From: Rhyacophila brunnea
Taxonomy: Eukaryota > Arthropoda > Insecta > Trichoptera > Rhyacophilidae
Length of the DNA stretch: 64,000 bases
Reading direction: 5' to 3'
Assembly: GCA_022495005.1 (NCBI GenBank)
Contig: JAGYXB010000135.1
Coordinates: 62,001-126,000 of the forward strand
Part shown: one piece after another, positions 11,701 to 22,154 of the stretch
Layout: each line of letters begins with the position of its first letter
How positions within the stretch are numbered: the first letter of the stretch is position 1
The notes under the pieces: model-generated
The model's input: only the letters and a program-made list of their open reading frames with translations
Told to the model about the DNA's origin: nothing
Databases searched by the model: none
Translations under genes and position numbers: made by a program

Positions 11701-13355
11701 TTATGTTTTTTTTTTAAAAACTATTTCTCCTAACAAAGCGAAGACTTCAAACACTAATATATCCAAAATATGTCTTTTGCACTTGCCTTGGTTTTACACT
11801 TACGGTGCGAAGTGTCCAATTAGTGAAAACGGCAGATTATAGTGCATAAATACAAAACATTGTAAAAATTAAGACAGGTAAAAATAGTTTTTATTGAGAA
11901 ATTTGTACTAGCAACTTACGGTTTTTTTTATGATCAAAATCAATTATTATGTATTAAATTTTACATAATATTAATAATTATAAACTAAGTTTCTACATAC
12001 ATATTAAACAGTAAATCACTTAAAACAACTAGTTATTCAGTGTTTGTTATTTTCTGAATATTGTTGGAAGATTGTGTCATCTCATAATTTATGCAACATG
12101 ATGAATGTGTTGACGATTGCATTATTTTCTTCTGCCCATTTAATAGTAACGCGCCAGTCCCGGCTAGTGCATCTTCTGATTTGACTGTATGAACTGCGGT
12201 CGGTTGACAATTATTGTCTTCATTCTCAGAATCCAAGCCTCTTGACATATTTATGAGCTCGTCTTCAGTTGGAAGTGGTGCATACGCGTATTCCTCAGAA
12301 CTTTCCGCTATCCATTCTTCTAAAACATTTCGCGTTAGCTCTGAGTTTTCAGTTGTCCTCTAAATCAATTCTTCTAATGGAACTAACGGCTCGTCTTACG
12401 TGGGCGAAGTCGCGCAAAGCGTTGAGCGGCACACACAACTCAAACGTATAAACGTACAACCAAAATACGACTGTTAACGAACATTTTCACACACTGTTAT
12501 ACGTTTGAGTTGCGCGTGCCGCTTCGCGCAACTTTGCCCACGTAAAACGCCCCATAAGTCTTCCGATTCCCAGTTTTCATCATCTTGATTCATGGAGGGC
12601 CACAGCGTTTTTCACGATTAAATTATTGTTCGTCTCGGTAGGTTGTTCCATGCCTCAGCTACAAATACGATAACGGACAGCTGATATAGGCACGCGGCGG
12701 ACTATTGAATTTTACATATACAAATATAGGCGAATTAAAGAGCTTGATTTTGTGTTTTAACTAGTAAAAATAACAGCGGATTATATTAGTTGTCGGATAA
12801 TCGAGCGACAGATTACTGAGAAAGTACTGTATCTTCGTTTTGAATTTGCCAACCCGTTCGATTGTATCAAGCCAGAAATATTGCCAATGCACACAAAGGT
12901 ATCCAGTGCTAACATCGCATCATAATTGTTACAGATGGCTGAAGCGGCGGGGGGTGAGCGAGACAGAGATCTGCAAATTGTTTGGAGACGGGGGAGAGAG
13001 AGAAGAAGAGCTGCTACTGCACCGCAATGAGGAGACGTGGCGCACGGAGTGCACGCGCTCACAAGCCGAATACCTGTTGACGGGTCACGCCTCCGGCACC
13101 TTCCTGGTGCGCCCCAACAGCACCGGTCAGTTTGCCCTCTCGGTGGCGTGCAACGATAATGTTTACCACTGCATCATCTACAAGACTGAGCGTGGGTACG
13201 GGTTCGCCGAACCGTACAACATCTACCGCTCGCTGAAGGCCCTCGTCCTGCACTACGCGGCCAACTCCCTCGAAGTGCACAACGACTCCCTCCCCACCAA
13301 GCTCACTATCCCTGTTTTCGCCGCCAAGCTCCTGGCTGAGGGCTCCCAGCGGTGA
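8789..13355 (+). CDS. Pi3K21B: PI3-kinase regulatory subunit, short p50/p55/p60-type (SH2-iSH2-SH2)
   Basis: This adaptor binds phosphotyrosine (YxxM) motifs on receptors and IRS proteins and holds and inhibits the class IA catalytic subunit p110 in insulin signalling. The exons are 8789-8914, 9831-10529 and 12935-13355, with GTAAAT and GTGAGC donors and TTTCAG and TTACAG acceptors. Phases agree across both junctions (AG|A gives Arg, TT|A gives Leu). Translation could start at ATG 8814 (406 residues). An acceptor-like CTGTTTTCAG ends at 8788, so an upstream exon is likely; I could not find it. The nSH2 domain starts at EWYWGDITR (residue 26) and carries FLVRNAS. The iSH2 coiled coil covers about residues 120-265. 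The cSH2 domain carries FLVRPNS and GYGFAEPYNIY. No SH3 or BH domain is encoded, as in Drosophila p60. The coding exons are GC-rich relative to the introns. Confidence 0.95.
9101..9515. mobile_element. Non-autonomous hAT element in PI3K subunit intron 1
   Basis: The ends read CAGGTTGGCGA and TTCGCCAACCCTG, an inverted pair. They are flanked by GTCTGGAC (9093-9100) and GTCTAGAC (9516-9523), an 8-bp target duplication with one mismatch, as expected of hAT. An interior segment around 9425-9500 (GAAAAACTGC, CAGACAGTTGAAAAATAAT) resembles the segments near 16990-17120 and 27994-28110, so the family has several copies here. Confidence 0.75.
11056..11302 (-). repeat. tRNA-derived SINE, apparently complete, in PI3K subunit intron 2
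   Basis: On the minus strand the head reads from about 11302 with A box TGGCCGCGCGGCTTAAGC. A perfect B box GGTTCGAATCC follows (complement at 11236-11246). The body then runs about 170 bases to an A-run (T-run at 11056-11064). This is the organisation of a tRNA-derived SINE. The head differs from those at 7.6 kb and 58.7 kb. No clear target duplication was seen. Confidence 0.65.
11546..11693 (-). repeat. Fragment of the dispersed Harbinger-like repeat
   Basis: On the minus strand this segment matches 56009-56155 closely. Shared landmarks are TTTATATCTACATTA, TTGCATGTTTC / TTGCATGTTC and CTCGAAATTGAAAAATTTGC. It is a partial copy of the repeat described at 33547 and 55708. Confidence 0.6.
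12392..12549. mobile_element. GC-rich hairpin MITE in PI3K subunit intron 2
   Basis: Inverted ends CGTCTTACGTGGGCGAAGT and CTTTGCCCACGTAAAACG enclose arms containing AACTCAAACGTATAA and its complement. The hairpin core matches the element at 4209-4334. The element is about 158 bp and non-coding. Target duplication is not certain. Confidence 0.6.
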
Positions 13356-13636
13356 ACGCCCTCGCCTCCTCCGACCGTGTAAATATCACTTTAGCGTTTA
13401 CAGCGCCACCCCGTGGCCGCTCCCCAGGGTTCGTTGATAGTTTATCCATGGAGCGTCCTCGGCAGCGCGTCCGATTTCACGACTGTTATGTATGTATGTA
13501 TATGAAATATTGTAACGTGCCCTTATATGCGTTCTGAATGTTCAATTGAAGCGATATGACGCCGATCTGTTCTGAAGTAAAAAAAAAATATTGCAGTTCG
13601 CCCGCCGATCACATCGACTCTCTCGGATTGCGTCTT

Positions 13637-13642
13637 AATAAA
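13637..13642 (+). terminator. Polyadenylation signal candidate for the PI3K subunit gene
   Basis: AATAAA lies 282 bases after the stop codon. A second AATAAA is at 14352-14357, so alternative 3' ends are possible. Neither has been tested. Confidence 0.45.
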
Positions 13643-14681
13643 TCGTTTCTCCGCCGGTTGTCTTATGTCTACGAATCACTTCGATCCAAATTAGAAAGAA
13701 CGGCGCCAAGAGTCTGGCTCTCAAGAGTCACGTGAGAGACTGCTGAAAAAAAATGCTCACGCTCGAGAAATCCTCAAAAAAATTATGCAAAGTTTAAGAG
13801 GGCTATACAGCTCGATGACTCCATTGGGCGTACGTACACCTGGACCGTCATAGTATTTCATCGAGGGTCTCAATTATTTATGCGGCTCTCATTATTTGAC
13901 ATATTGCAAAAGTGTGGCGAATGAGTCGCGGAATCGGCAGTGATAGTTTTATCTTTTATGATTACGGACATAATTGTTATACCAGTGTTAGTGTTAAGCG
14001 CTCCCCGCGCCAGCGGGGGTCCGTCGTATATATATTTTTTTTAACAACTTCATACTTTGTACCTATTCTACGTTAGGATGTTATATTTTTTTCTTCTCCT
14101 GGGAGGGAATCTAGTAAGTATTTTCACTGCGTACTGTACTCACTTGAATCTTTTATGTAAAAAAGAACTTTAAAAATATGCTGCGGAAGTCGCGGACGTG
14201 TTAAAATTATATATATTAAATATTTAAAATGTTTTTATTATCGATTATCTTATCGTGGATCTCTGTACTTTTTGTACATCTATAATATTATTTTTCTAGA
14301 ACAGTCAATGTGCAGTAGTTTTATCGGAAACTGCTCTAAAACTTAGATCCTAATAAAACTGTACCACAAAAAACTCAGTGTTGAATGTTGTGTCATCATA
14401 TATATTTATGTTTTCTGCGGCCTTACAAATGAACACTACCGGTCGGTTATCTGACAGCAGTGCCGTGTTTTGTGCCCGATGGAAAACCCAGCATGCAGCG
14501 GCTATCCATTTCAGTCATCATACTAACCCTTAGAAAGATGTCAATAATAATTTATACAGATAACAGATAATCAATTGCAAGCGTCATCATCATTCTCCGG
14601 CTCATCGTTTAGAAATATTTAATAAAAAATCATTGTAAGCTGCTCAATTATTTTACAGTTATAATGTATTATGAATTTACC

Positions 14682-15100
14682 CATCTACGCATATATTCTA
14701 TCCACAAGGCTGCTATCGGCGACTATTGAGGGTAGTTTATCATATTTATGTAAGTATTGAGGTCAGTGTTGCCATATTTTTCTATGCTGATTATAGTACA
14801 AAGGCGTAAAAATTATAGTATTTCTGAAAAATATATAGTATTTTACATTTTTCGCGAAATCAAAATTATACTATTGTACTATAATTATAGTACGGTTGGC
14901 ATCACTGATTGAGGTATTATAATTGTTAAAATAAGTTAGCCATCTAAACTGTCAACAGCCAAGAGAGGTGATGTTAAAACATGGCACTTTTTGACAGTTC
15001 AGACGGTTAACTTATTGTAACAATTAACTGCTCAATACATAAATATGATAAACTACCCTCAATAGCTATACCGCTTGTTTATAGAATAGATGAGCAGATG
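14682..15100. mobile_element. Palindromic MITE with long arms, interrupted by a hAT MITE
   Basis: The left arm starts CATCTACGCATATATTCTAT and contains CTATTGAGGGTAGTTTATCA and GTTAAAATAAGTTAGCC. The right arm is the inverted copy, ending in ATAGATGAGCAGATG at 15100. Removing the insertion at 14764-14907 plus one target copy restores a continuous left arm that pairs with the right arm. No transposase is encoded. Confidence 0.65.
14764..14907. mobile_element. hAT MITE, 144 bp, with 8-bp target duplication
   Basis: The ends are CAGTGTTGCCA and TGGCATCACTG, an inverted pair with one mismatch. They are flanked on both sides by exact ATTGAGGT (14756-14763 and 14908-14915). The interior is AT-rich with TATAGTA motifs. 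The same terminus occurs at 52307. Confidence 0.85.
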
Positions 15101-17214
15101 CTCTTTGCCATAAGACCGATAAATTAAAAAAAGTATTATTAGCATGGCTCCATAATTAACTGGCGTAACAGCATTAATTTTATGTATTACTTATAGATAC
15201 AATTAATTGAATCAAAAATTCGTGAGTGCTAAAAACTGCATTTGTTTTCTTTTATTTAAGTAGGTTAAAAATGTGATGTATTTTGTCATTTTTTAAGTTG
15301 AAACATTAATCTCAATGTCCTAAAGATTGTTTTACAAAATAATGCCATATATAATAATTATTCCCGGAATTGAATACTTCTGTAAACCTTCATTAGCTTC
15401 ATAAAAAATCAAAACAGCATCACGATGGAAGTTTTAGGAGTAATACCGGCAAAACAGTATCGGTCTCAATAAATTTCCTGCGAATCATTCACTTATTCTA
15501 TTGTACCTATCGCATTTTATTTTCTTTAAATTTGTCATTTCTCATAATGATGTTTGTTTAGTCGGCGTACCTACTGATTTTATCGGAGTATGTGATAACA
15601 CTATATTTTATTATTTTTATATTGTATGAACGGTTAGAATCTATCTTCAAAAATTCTTAGTTTGCAATTAAAATATTAATTATTCATAATACCGACCTAA
15701 TATGAATTGTTTTGAAAGAAATTCCATAAAGCAACCTGGGTGATATGTTAATTTAATTAATACCTCTATTTATAGTTTTGATGTTTGATGAATTCGTTTG
15801 ACTTGTATGTATATTTGAATTCCATCTAGTGTCCGGGTAACCCTTACGCCGTGGTTTTTTTCCATTGTGGATTTTTATTTAAATCGGTAATGAGAAACCT
15901 ACCGTATCGGACGTTCGGCTAATTAGACCTGTCTCTTAAAATGACGAGCCGACGGCCTCTTGTGCAATATTATTTTCAGTAAACCTTCAAATTTCCGAAT
16001 TTATAAAAACCCATAATGATCCATTTTATTTTTAATTGCATAAATTATATTATAGGGATCAAAAAAGATTTTATATTTCGTACTATGTACTTATATGTAT
16101 TTATTACTCATGGTATTTTGAGATGCTTTCTTTCAATAACTAAGGATGTGATCAAATTTTATTTTAGCAAAATACCAAATTAACATTATAAAGAGTTTGT
16201 CATTTATACGATTGTAGGCAACAGCACAAGACATTTTGTTGAAATATGCATAACTTGATTGTAAATATTTGAGAATAAATTATTATTCAAATGTGTCTAT
16301 GTAAAAACAGTTTGATATTTGAATCTTACTCCAGTATTTATTGAGAAGTGTGAAACTTCCAATCTGATCCTGACCCATTATAATATGTACTATGTAGAAC
16401 ATGTTGAGCAATATACCATACAGTAAAAAAGATATTAATCATGTATAAAAGTTGTTTTATTTTAAATTCTCTTACCCCTAATGCGGCGATTCCCAACCGG
16501 TCGGCGAATAATGCCAGAGGTTTGGTAATAGACTAAAGCAGGGTTTCCCAAATTATGTTCTGCGAAAACCTGGAATGGTTTTATATGCCGCAACAAATTC
16601 AAACATGTTTGACGTCATATTGACAGGTGAATGAGAAAGGACTATCTCTTCGCACCGCATGCACATGAAAGAGGTGATGTATATTGTCTTTACCGACAGC
16701 CGACTGTCATTACCCATTACTTAGTCAGCTTATCGACAGCTACCGTGATTACCACGTTGTTTGGCCGTGCTGATAAATATTTTTCATAAAACTAATCAAA
16801 AACATAAATAGTTACAAAAAAAATTCTTCTACCCACAAAAATAGCTGTATCAAATAAGGAAAAAAACTTGGTGTAGCTTGTATTAATTCTGGCAGACCAG
16901 AACTGATGGACCGAAATGTATGGCATAATTAAAAAAAGTAATAAAGCTATATGTATGCTATGTTCTGTGAGTGGTATCTAAACATCATTTTTAAATAGGA
17001 TTCTTAAAAAAATTTCAATGTGAAAAACTGCTTGGCACGCGCCACAGACAGTCGAAAAATAATATTTCGTCGCTGCACATTTAATGTCTTATGTGACATT
17101 TTGGACGGTCAAACGTCATAATAACAATAGTCAGCGAACTCCAAATTCGAGACGCTCTCTTCAGTTTGCCTTCGCTGGACTCGTTCAGTTTTTTTGTGAT
17201 ATAGCCCGCAGAGA
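15101..17214. other. Intergenic DNA with only weak transposon traces
   Basis: The DNA is AT-rich and non-coding. Near 16546 the string GCAGGGTTTCCCAAATTATG resembles a hAT terminus, and 16990-17120 resembles the interior of the hAT at 9101, but no paired ends or duplications are visible. I see no exon or RNA gene. Confidence 0.4.
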
Positions 17215-17227
17215 AGATAACCTGGAA

Positions 17228-17448
17228 AACTCGTGATATTGGGTCGGATTGAAGCTCGGAGAGGACGAGGAAGAGCTTCCTCCAGATGGGATCATTCTTG
17301 ATTTACTCCAAATGAAGGAAATCAAGATTGCCACAGGTTTCACATTGATGAAGGCCCTGCATGCCGTGAGGTGTAGGAAAGCTGCGGAGAGGGCTATCAG
17401 GCAGACAAAGAAGAAAAGTAATGTATTTTTTGTCAATGCAATGAGGTA
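17228..17448 (+). pseudogene. Possible LINE 3'-end remnant
   Basis: One frame reads ILGRIEARRGRGRASSRW, like the basic C-terminal stretch of many non-LTR reverse transcriptases. After an apparent frameshift another frame reads DGIILDLLQMKEIKIATGF. Both are short and frame-disrupted. The assignment is tentative, and the segment ends just before the Helitron 5' terminus. Confidence 0.3.
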
Positions 17449-17870
17449 GAAAAAGAGCTATCAATGTGAGATTATCTATACTATAATCTCGAAAATATAT
17501 TTGTTTGTACATCGTGTCAGTTTTTCTTTATACAAATCCACACGCGCAGTCGGATTTCGACTTGGACAGTGGACGGAGGTCGACGAGCCAGAGTGCGTGG
17601 TGGGGGTCTCGAATTTCAGATTTAACCCGTTGCACCCTGGGGACAGTTTTACGGTAAATTCTGCCGCATACAGGGCCTTGAAATGCGGAATTTAATACTG
17701 CAACCTCCATTTTTTATTGAAAATGTCGCTAGAATGTGTACATTTAAAAAATATTGGCGTTTATTTCAGCTCGATCGGAGGTCAAATGGCAAAGTAAGAT
17801 GCAATTAATTGTGTTATTAGAATCTCTAATCGGCAGGTAGCCAACCGAGCCGTGCTGCCACATTAGATCG

Positions 17871-18008
17871 GTATACTTCACTCACGGACAATTGTACGTA
17901 GCGGTATCAAGAGTGAGGAGTAGTAAAAATCTATATATTCTGGCAAAGCCACAAATATTGTATATCGAAAAGCCCTGGAATGATGGATTGGATATTTATA
18001 TTATATAG
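17871..18008 (+). pseudogene. Helitron PIF1-like helicase C-terminal fragment
   Basis: The open frame reads VYFTHGQLYVAVSRVRSSKN and then LYILAKPQILYIEKPW, ending in TAG at 18006-18008. HGQLYVAxSRVRS is the conserved C-terminal motif of PIF1/RecD-like helicases in Helitrons. Upstream helicase motifs and the replication initiator are gone, so it is a relic. Confidence 0.85.
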
Positions 18009-18097
18009 AAAAAAAGCCTTAAAATAATAAACTGAATAATATGTACTACTTTTTAAGATATTTAAATGCAATACATGTATAAAAATATACTATATTA

Positions 18098-18682
18098 CAG
18101 GGGGGGGGGCAAACTTTTTGGATGGAGGGCCAAATTCAAGAATTCTTCTCAAGGCTCTCTCTTCGGCAGGCCGCAAGTAAAACACCATTTTGTGTTGTAC
18201 ATTTTTTAACATTTTTTTAAATTCAGGTGTTAATTTTGTAGTTGATATTCTCAAAACTGCTTGTAAATGGGCATCTGAGATATTTGATCATAACGAATTT
18301 TTATTGAGGTTCGTTCACATATTATATAGGTTGATCCAAAAATAAAGAACATTTTTCTTGCATAATCTTTAAGTTGGTCGAATTTGTCTGAATTAAGGGC
18401 ATTGTAAAATTTGGAGATTTCTTCACGACAGTGCAATTCTCTTAAATCAGTGTCACACTGCAGATCAATAATCTCAAGTTGTAGCTCTGTCGGTACACTA
18501 TCAATATCTACTGAAAATGGATCGCGTACTATTGCTAAACAATTTTTAATCTATGTCAATATATATTTTATTTAATTATAAAAAAGTTATTCGTAATTAG
18601 AAGTACAATTAATGATGACGGGCCGCAAAAAAATACCTGGCCGGCCACATGCGGCCCGCGGGCTGCAGTTTGCCCCCCTCTG
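18098..18682 (-). mobile_element. hAT element, internally deleted, with 8-bp target duplication
   Basis: The ends are CAGGGGGGGGGGCAAACTTT and GCAGTTTGCCCCCCTCTG, and exact CTATATTA flanks both sides (18090-18097, 18683-18690). It keeps the 3' part of a transposase on the minus strand. Its length of 585 bp shows that most of the coding region is lost. Confidence 0.9.
18251..18545 (-). pseudogene. hAT transposase C-terminal fragment
   Basis: The minus-strand frame reads KNCLAIVRDPFSVDIDSV, then LQLEIIDLQCDTDLREL, then KFYNALNSDKFDQLKDYARK and MFFIFGSTYI, ending in a stop at about 18251. This is the region before and into the hAT dimerisation domain of the GTF2I-repeat/zBED class. The catalytic N-terminal part is missing, and the frame breaks at the SxxK region. 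Confidence 0.75.
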
Positions 18683-18696
18683 CTATATTATGTTAA

Positions 18697-19910
18697 GGGG
18701 GGACATCCTCGTCGAAGGTCAAAATTGAGTTTTTATTGTATTTTCAAACCATGATCCTGGACACTCCTTAAACGTTGTAGATAATCTATTTATATAATTT
18801 TGAAGCCTTATTATCCTTTATAGTTATTTTAAACATTTGATGACTGCATAAAGTATTTTGTTACATAAAATAGTATTCTTTTAAACCTCTCGCTCTAATG
18901 TTTTAGAATATAGTCATATTTCGGTACATAACTGTGCAGTGGTGTTAAGATTTTTTACATTTATTAATTTTTAAACGCATTTATAAACCATAAGTATAAT
19001 TTATTACGAGATAATTTTTGTAAAATATTCACAATAAAAAATTATAATGATAATCTCTGTGATCCCAAATTTGACAAGAAATAGGAATTTATTATTCAAA
19101 AAATCGGCAAGATTAACACATTTGAAGATGATTCTAAAGATATTTATTATAAGCTATGTCTTTTACCATTCAAGTGTGATAAACATCTTATGAATAATGA
19201 TTGCCTAACCGAATTTTTTTTTAAACAGTACATGTTCAAACACGCGCGTCTATATCATTTTACTCCCTACTTCAATTATAGTTTGTCAATTTATGGCTAC
19301 GGCCGTATGTTGTAGCTTAACCACTGGGGAATGACAAAAGAAATGGCGTATTTCAAAAAAAACACTACCTTATTCTTAGGTCAATAATTATTATAAAGCA
19401 ATCATTATTCATAAGATGTTTATCAAACTTGAATGGTCAAAAACATAGCTTATAATAAATATCTTTAGAATCATCTTCAAATGTATAAATCTTGCCGATT
19501 TTTTTAATAATAAAATGCCTAATTCTTGTCAAATTTGGGATCACAGAGATTATCAATATAATTTTTTATCGTGAATATTTTACAAAAAATATCTGGTAAT
19601 AAATTATACTAATGGTTTCATAAATGCGCTTAAAAATTAATAAATGTAAAAATCTTAACACCACTGCACAGTTATGTACCGAAATATGACTATATTCTAA
19701 AAAATTAGAGCGAGAGGTTTAAAAGAATACTATTTTATGTAACAAAAATACTTTATGCAGTCATCAAATGTTTAAAATAACTATAAAGGATAATAAGGCT
19801 TCAAAATTATATAAATAGATTATCTACAACGTTTAAGGAGTGTCCAGGATCATGGTTAGAAAATACGATAAAAACTCAATTTTGACCTACAACGAGCACG
19901 TGGGCCGGGC
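18697..19910. mobile_element. Foldback element with inverted arms of about 500 bp
   Basis: Left arm about 18705-19206 and right arm about 19390-19900 are inverted copies over some 500 bases with few mismatches. Examples are GTCAAAATTGAG / CTCAATTTTGAC at the ends and TAATGATTGCC / CAATCATTA next to the loop. The loop of about 180 bases (19207-19389) is non-coding. No transposase and no clear target duplication are visible. The very long arms resemble foldback elements. Confidence 0.8.
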
Positions 19911-20054
19911 CGTTAAAAATAAAAATCTCTAATATTATATTTTTTTACTTTTTAAAATTCAATCCTTTGCACTCTACGTATTAAATTTAGAATTTTTATT
20001 TTCAAATATTATAAACAATTCCACTCCTGGGCAGCGCCGGGTGATATGGCTAGT

Positions 20055-21567
20055 TACAAATAATTTGGACATCAATTTTGGGATGCTATATGCTAGGGTG
20101 GTGGAAATTCTGAAATGAAACAAATTTAAGGGAGGAAATAAATTTGTTTATTTTCCAAAATAAAAACACTAAAAGATCACAAGGTTATTCGTACCAAAAT
20201 GAAAAATACAATATTTTAAAAAGTTTGGCATACAAAAAGTTATAAAATGTGGTTACCCACCAGCAGTGGCGAAGACTACTAAATGATTATTATACTTAAG
20301 GCCTATTTAACTCATTTAGTGCTAACACCGCGACTGGCGCGTTTGGAGTCGTTGGCCATTAGATATAATTAACATGTGGTAATTAAAAGGTTAGCAGTGA
20401 TTGTGTTAAGGTTGGACTTGTAAAAATAATTTAAATATTAACACAGTGACCACCTTTAAATATTATGGAATTATTAGTGTGAATCGAAACTACTGAAGAT
20501 AACTAGCACAGCACTTAATAAAGATTCATACAAAAATAATATTTAAATTTAAAATCAACAGTGAACTAGATGTTATTATTCATTGTGAGTATATTACAGA
20601 ACACTGATCAGGCAGTCTCCGCCACTGGCTTAATAATAAAATCTTAAAAAGCAATCAGTTTTCAGGGTTGTCTCTTGAAATGTGATTAATTTTATAAATT
20701 TTACATTGACATTAATGTAAATGAAGATTGTGTAATAAAACAAATAGGGAATCAGAAAAAGGGTACAAAATAGTGTTAAGTGAAATCAATCCGAGGGTTC
20801 ATAGTAATCATAAACTATATATTATTGTATAACTCTTTTACTCTCATATGGAATGCACCGATTGCGCCGATGTATGGACACATCTTACCTATGTGAAAAC
20901 TCCTACGAGCCGGGCCGATTTATCGGGCCAAGACATTGAAATCAAATTTATACAGATTCGAATTTTTGTTTCGATTCATGCACTCTGTCTAAATAAAATT
21001 TACATTTTTTTCTTATTACGCGTGAATTTAATTTGACGTTTCCCAGTATTTTTATTACATCTCAATTATTTATTAATAATTACATCATTCTCTCACTTGT
21101 AACTTTCAAATGAATATTATCGTGCAGTGAAAATTCTCACGATTATTGTTTGCCGACAGAGGTGGATCGGACACTTTCACATTAAGCAGATTTTACTAGT
21201 TATGGCACAGTAATAAACAATCAAGGTATGTAAATAAAAAAAGTGAAGAGAACAATAATCAAATGAATTGGAACTCTATGAAACCACTTCAATATTCCCC
21301 GTATGTAAGCAAACATTAAGTCACGTATAACGAGAACTTAGTAGCAAATGGTCGGTGACCGAAAATACGAAAGCTTCTATGCAACCGTTTGACAGAAAAT
21401 GGTTGCATGATAATATTAGTTTAATATGAAACAGGGGTAACATAACGCACCATATTTTTATGGACGTCTTAGTTTTCTTATTGTATTGTACATTCACTAT
21501 CCAAAAAAATTATGATTTGATATTCGATTTAGTGTTACAAAGTCTTATTGAGAACATTATGTAAATA
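20055..21567. other. Intergenic DNA; one lone piggyBac-like terminus
   Basis: The DNA is AT-rich with no exon. At about 20830 the sequence TATAACTCTTTTACTCTCAT, followed by CCTATGTGAAAACTCC, matches the left end of the element at 22155, so a solo end or truncated copy lies at about 20830-20980. Nothing else was recognised. Confidence 0.4.
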
Positions 21568-22118
21568 CAGTGGAACCTCTCATAACGAGCAAAACAAATT
21601 GTAAAACAATGGCTCCCTTAACGAGTGACATTTTGCATAAGGAGTGACGCGGAAAGGGGAAGTCCCCTCTTCACGTCAAAGACTTGTGCGCCGGGACATT
21701 CCGCACCAGTGTGTCGGTCTGTGTTTAGCATTCGTTCCGCTAGCATGTTAGTGTCATGGGAAAGTATTGGAAGCTGTTGTGTCGTATATTGAGAAGCATC
21801 ACCCAAATAAGGTGGTGGCTATGCGCACTACAAATTTATTCAATGGTAATGCTGTCACATTTTCACGAAATTTTGAAGCATCGGCAAAAACAAATGTCTC
21901 TAGACAGTTTTCTAGTAAAAAAGAATTAGTTATTGTCATAAATTCATAAATAAGTAATTTTCTTTGAATAAACGTTATAAATAAAAAAAAAAAAAAGTAT
22001 TTTTTTCGGCATGGAATGCATTATCGTATTTTACATTAATTTATATGGGAAAATTTAGTGTTTCACATTACAAGTAAGATTCTGGAACGAATTATGCTCC
22101 TTATGAGAGGTTCCACTG
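21568..22118. mobile_element. Tigger/pogo-type element, internally deleted
   Basis: The termini CAGTGGAACCTCTCATAA and TTATGAGAGGTTCCACTG are inverted, with TA on both sides (21566-21567, 22119-22120), as for Tc1/mariner/pogo transposons. In the interior near 21885 one frame reads KQMSLDSFLVKK, like the C-terminal tail of Tigger transposases. The rest of the transposase is missing. Confidence 0.8.
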
Positions 22119-22154
22119 TAAGTAGTAATATGTTTAAGTGTAAAGAGTGTATAA

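Larger units (their letters stand above)
17475..20054 (+). mobile_element. Helitron with decayed helicase and two nested elements
   Basis: The left end begins TCTATACTATAATCTCG and the right end is CTCCTGGGCAGCGCCGGG, an imperfect hairpin, followed by TGATATGGCTAGT. This is the TC...hairpin...CTAGT signature of rolling-circle Helitrons. The flanking bases are A (17474) and T (20055), matching the A^T insertion rule. A PIF1-type helicase C-terminus lies at 17871-18008. A hAT (18098-18682) and a long foldback element (18697-19910) sit between the helicase remnant and the 3' hairpin. The Rep domain is absent. Confidence 0.85.
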
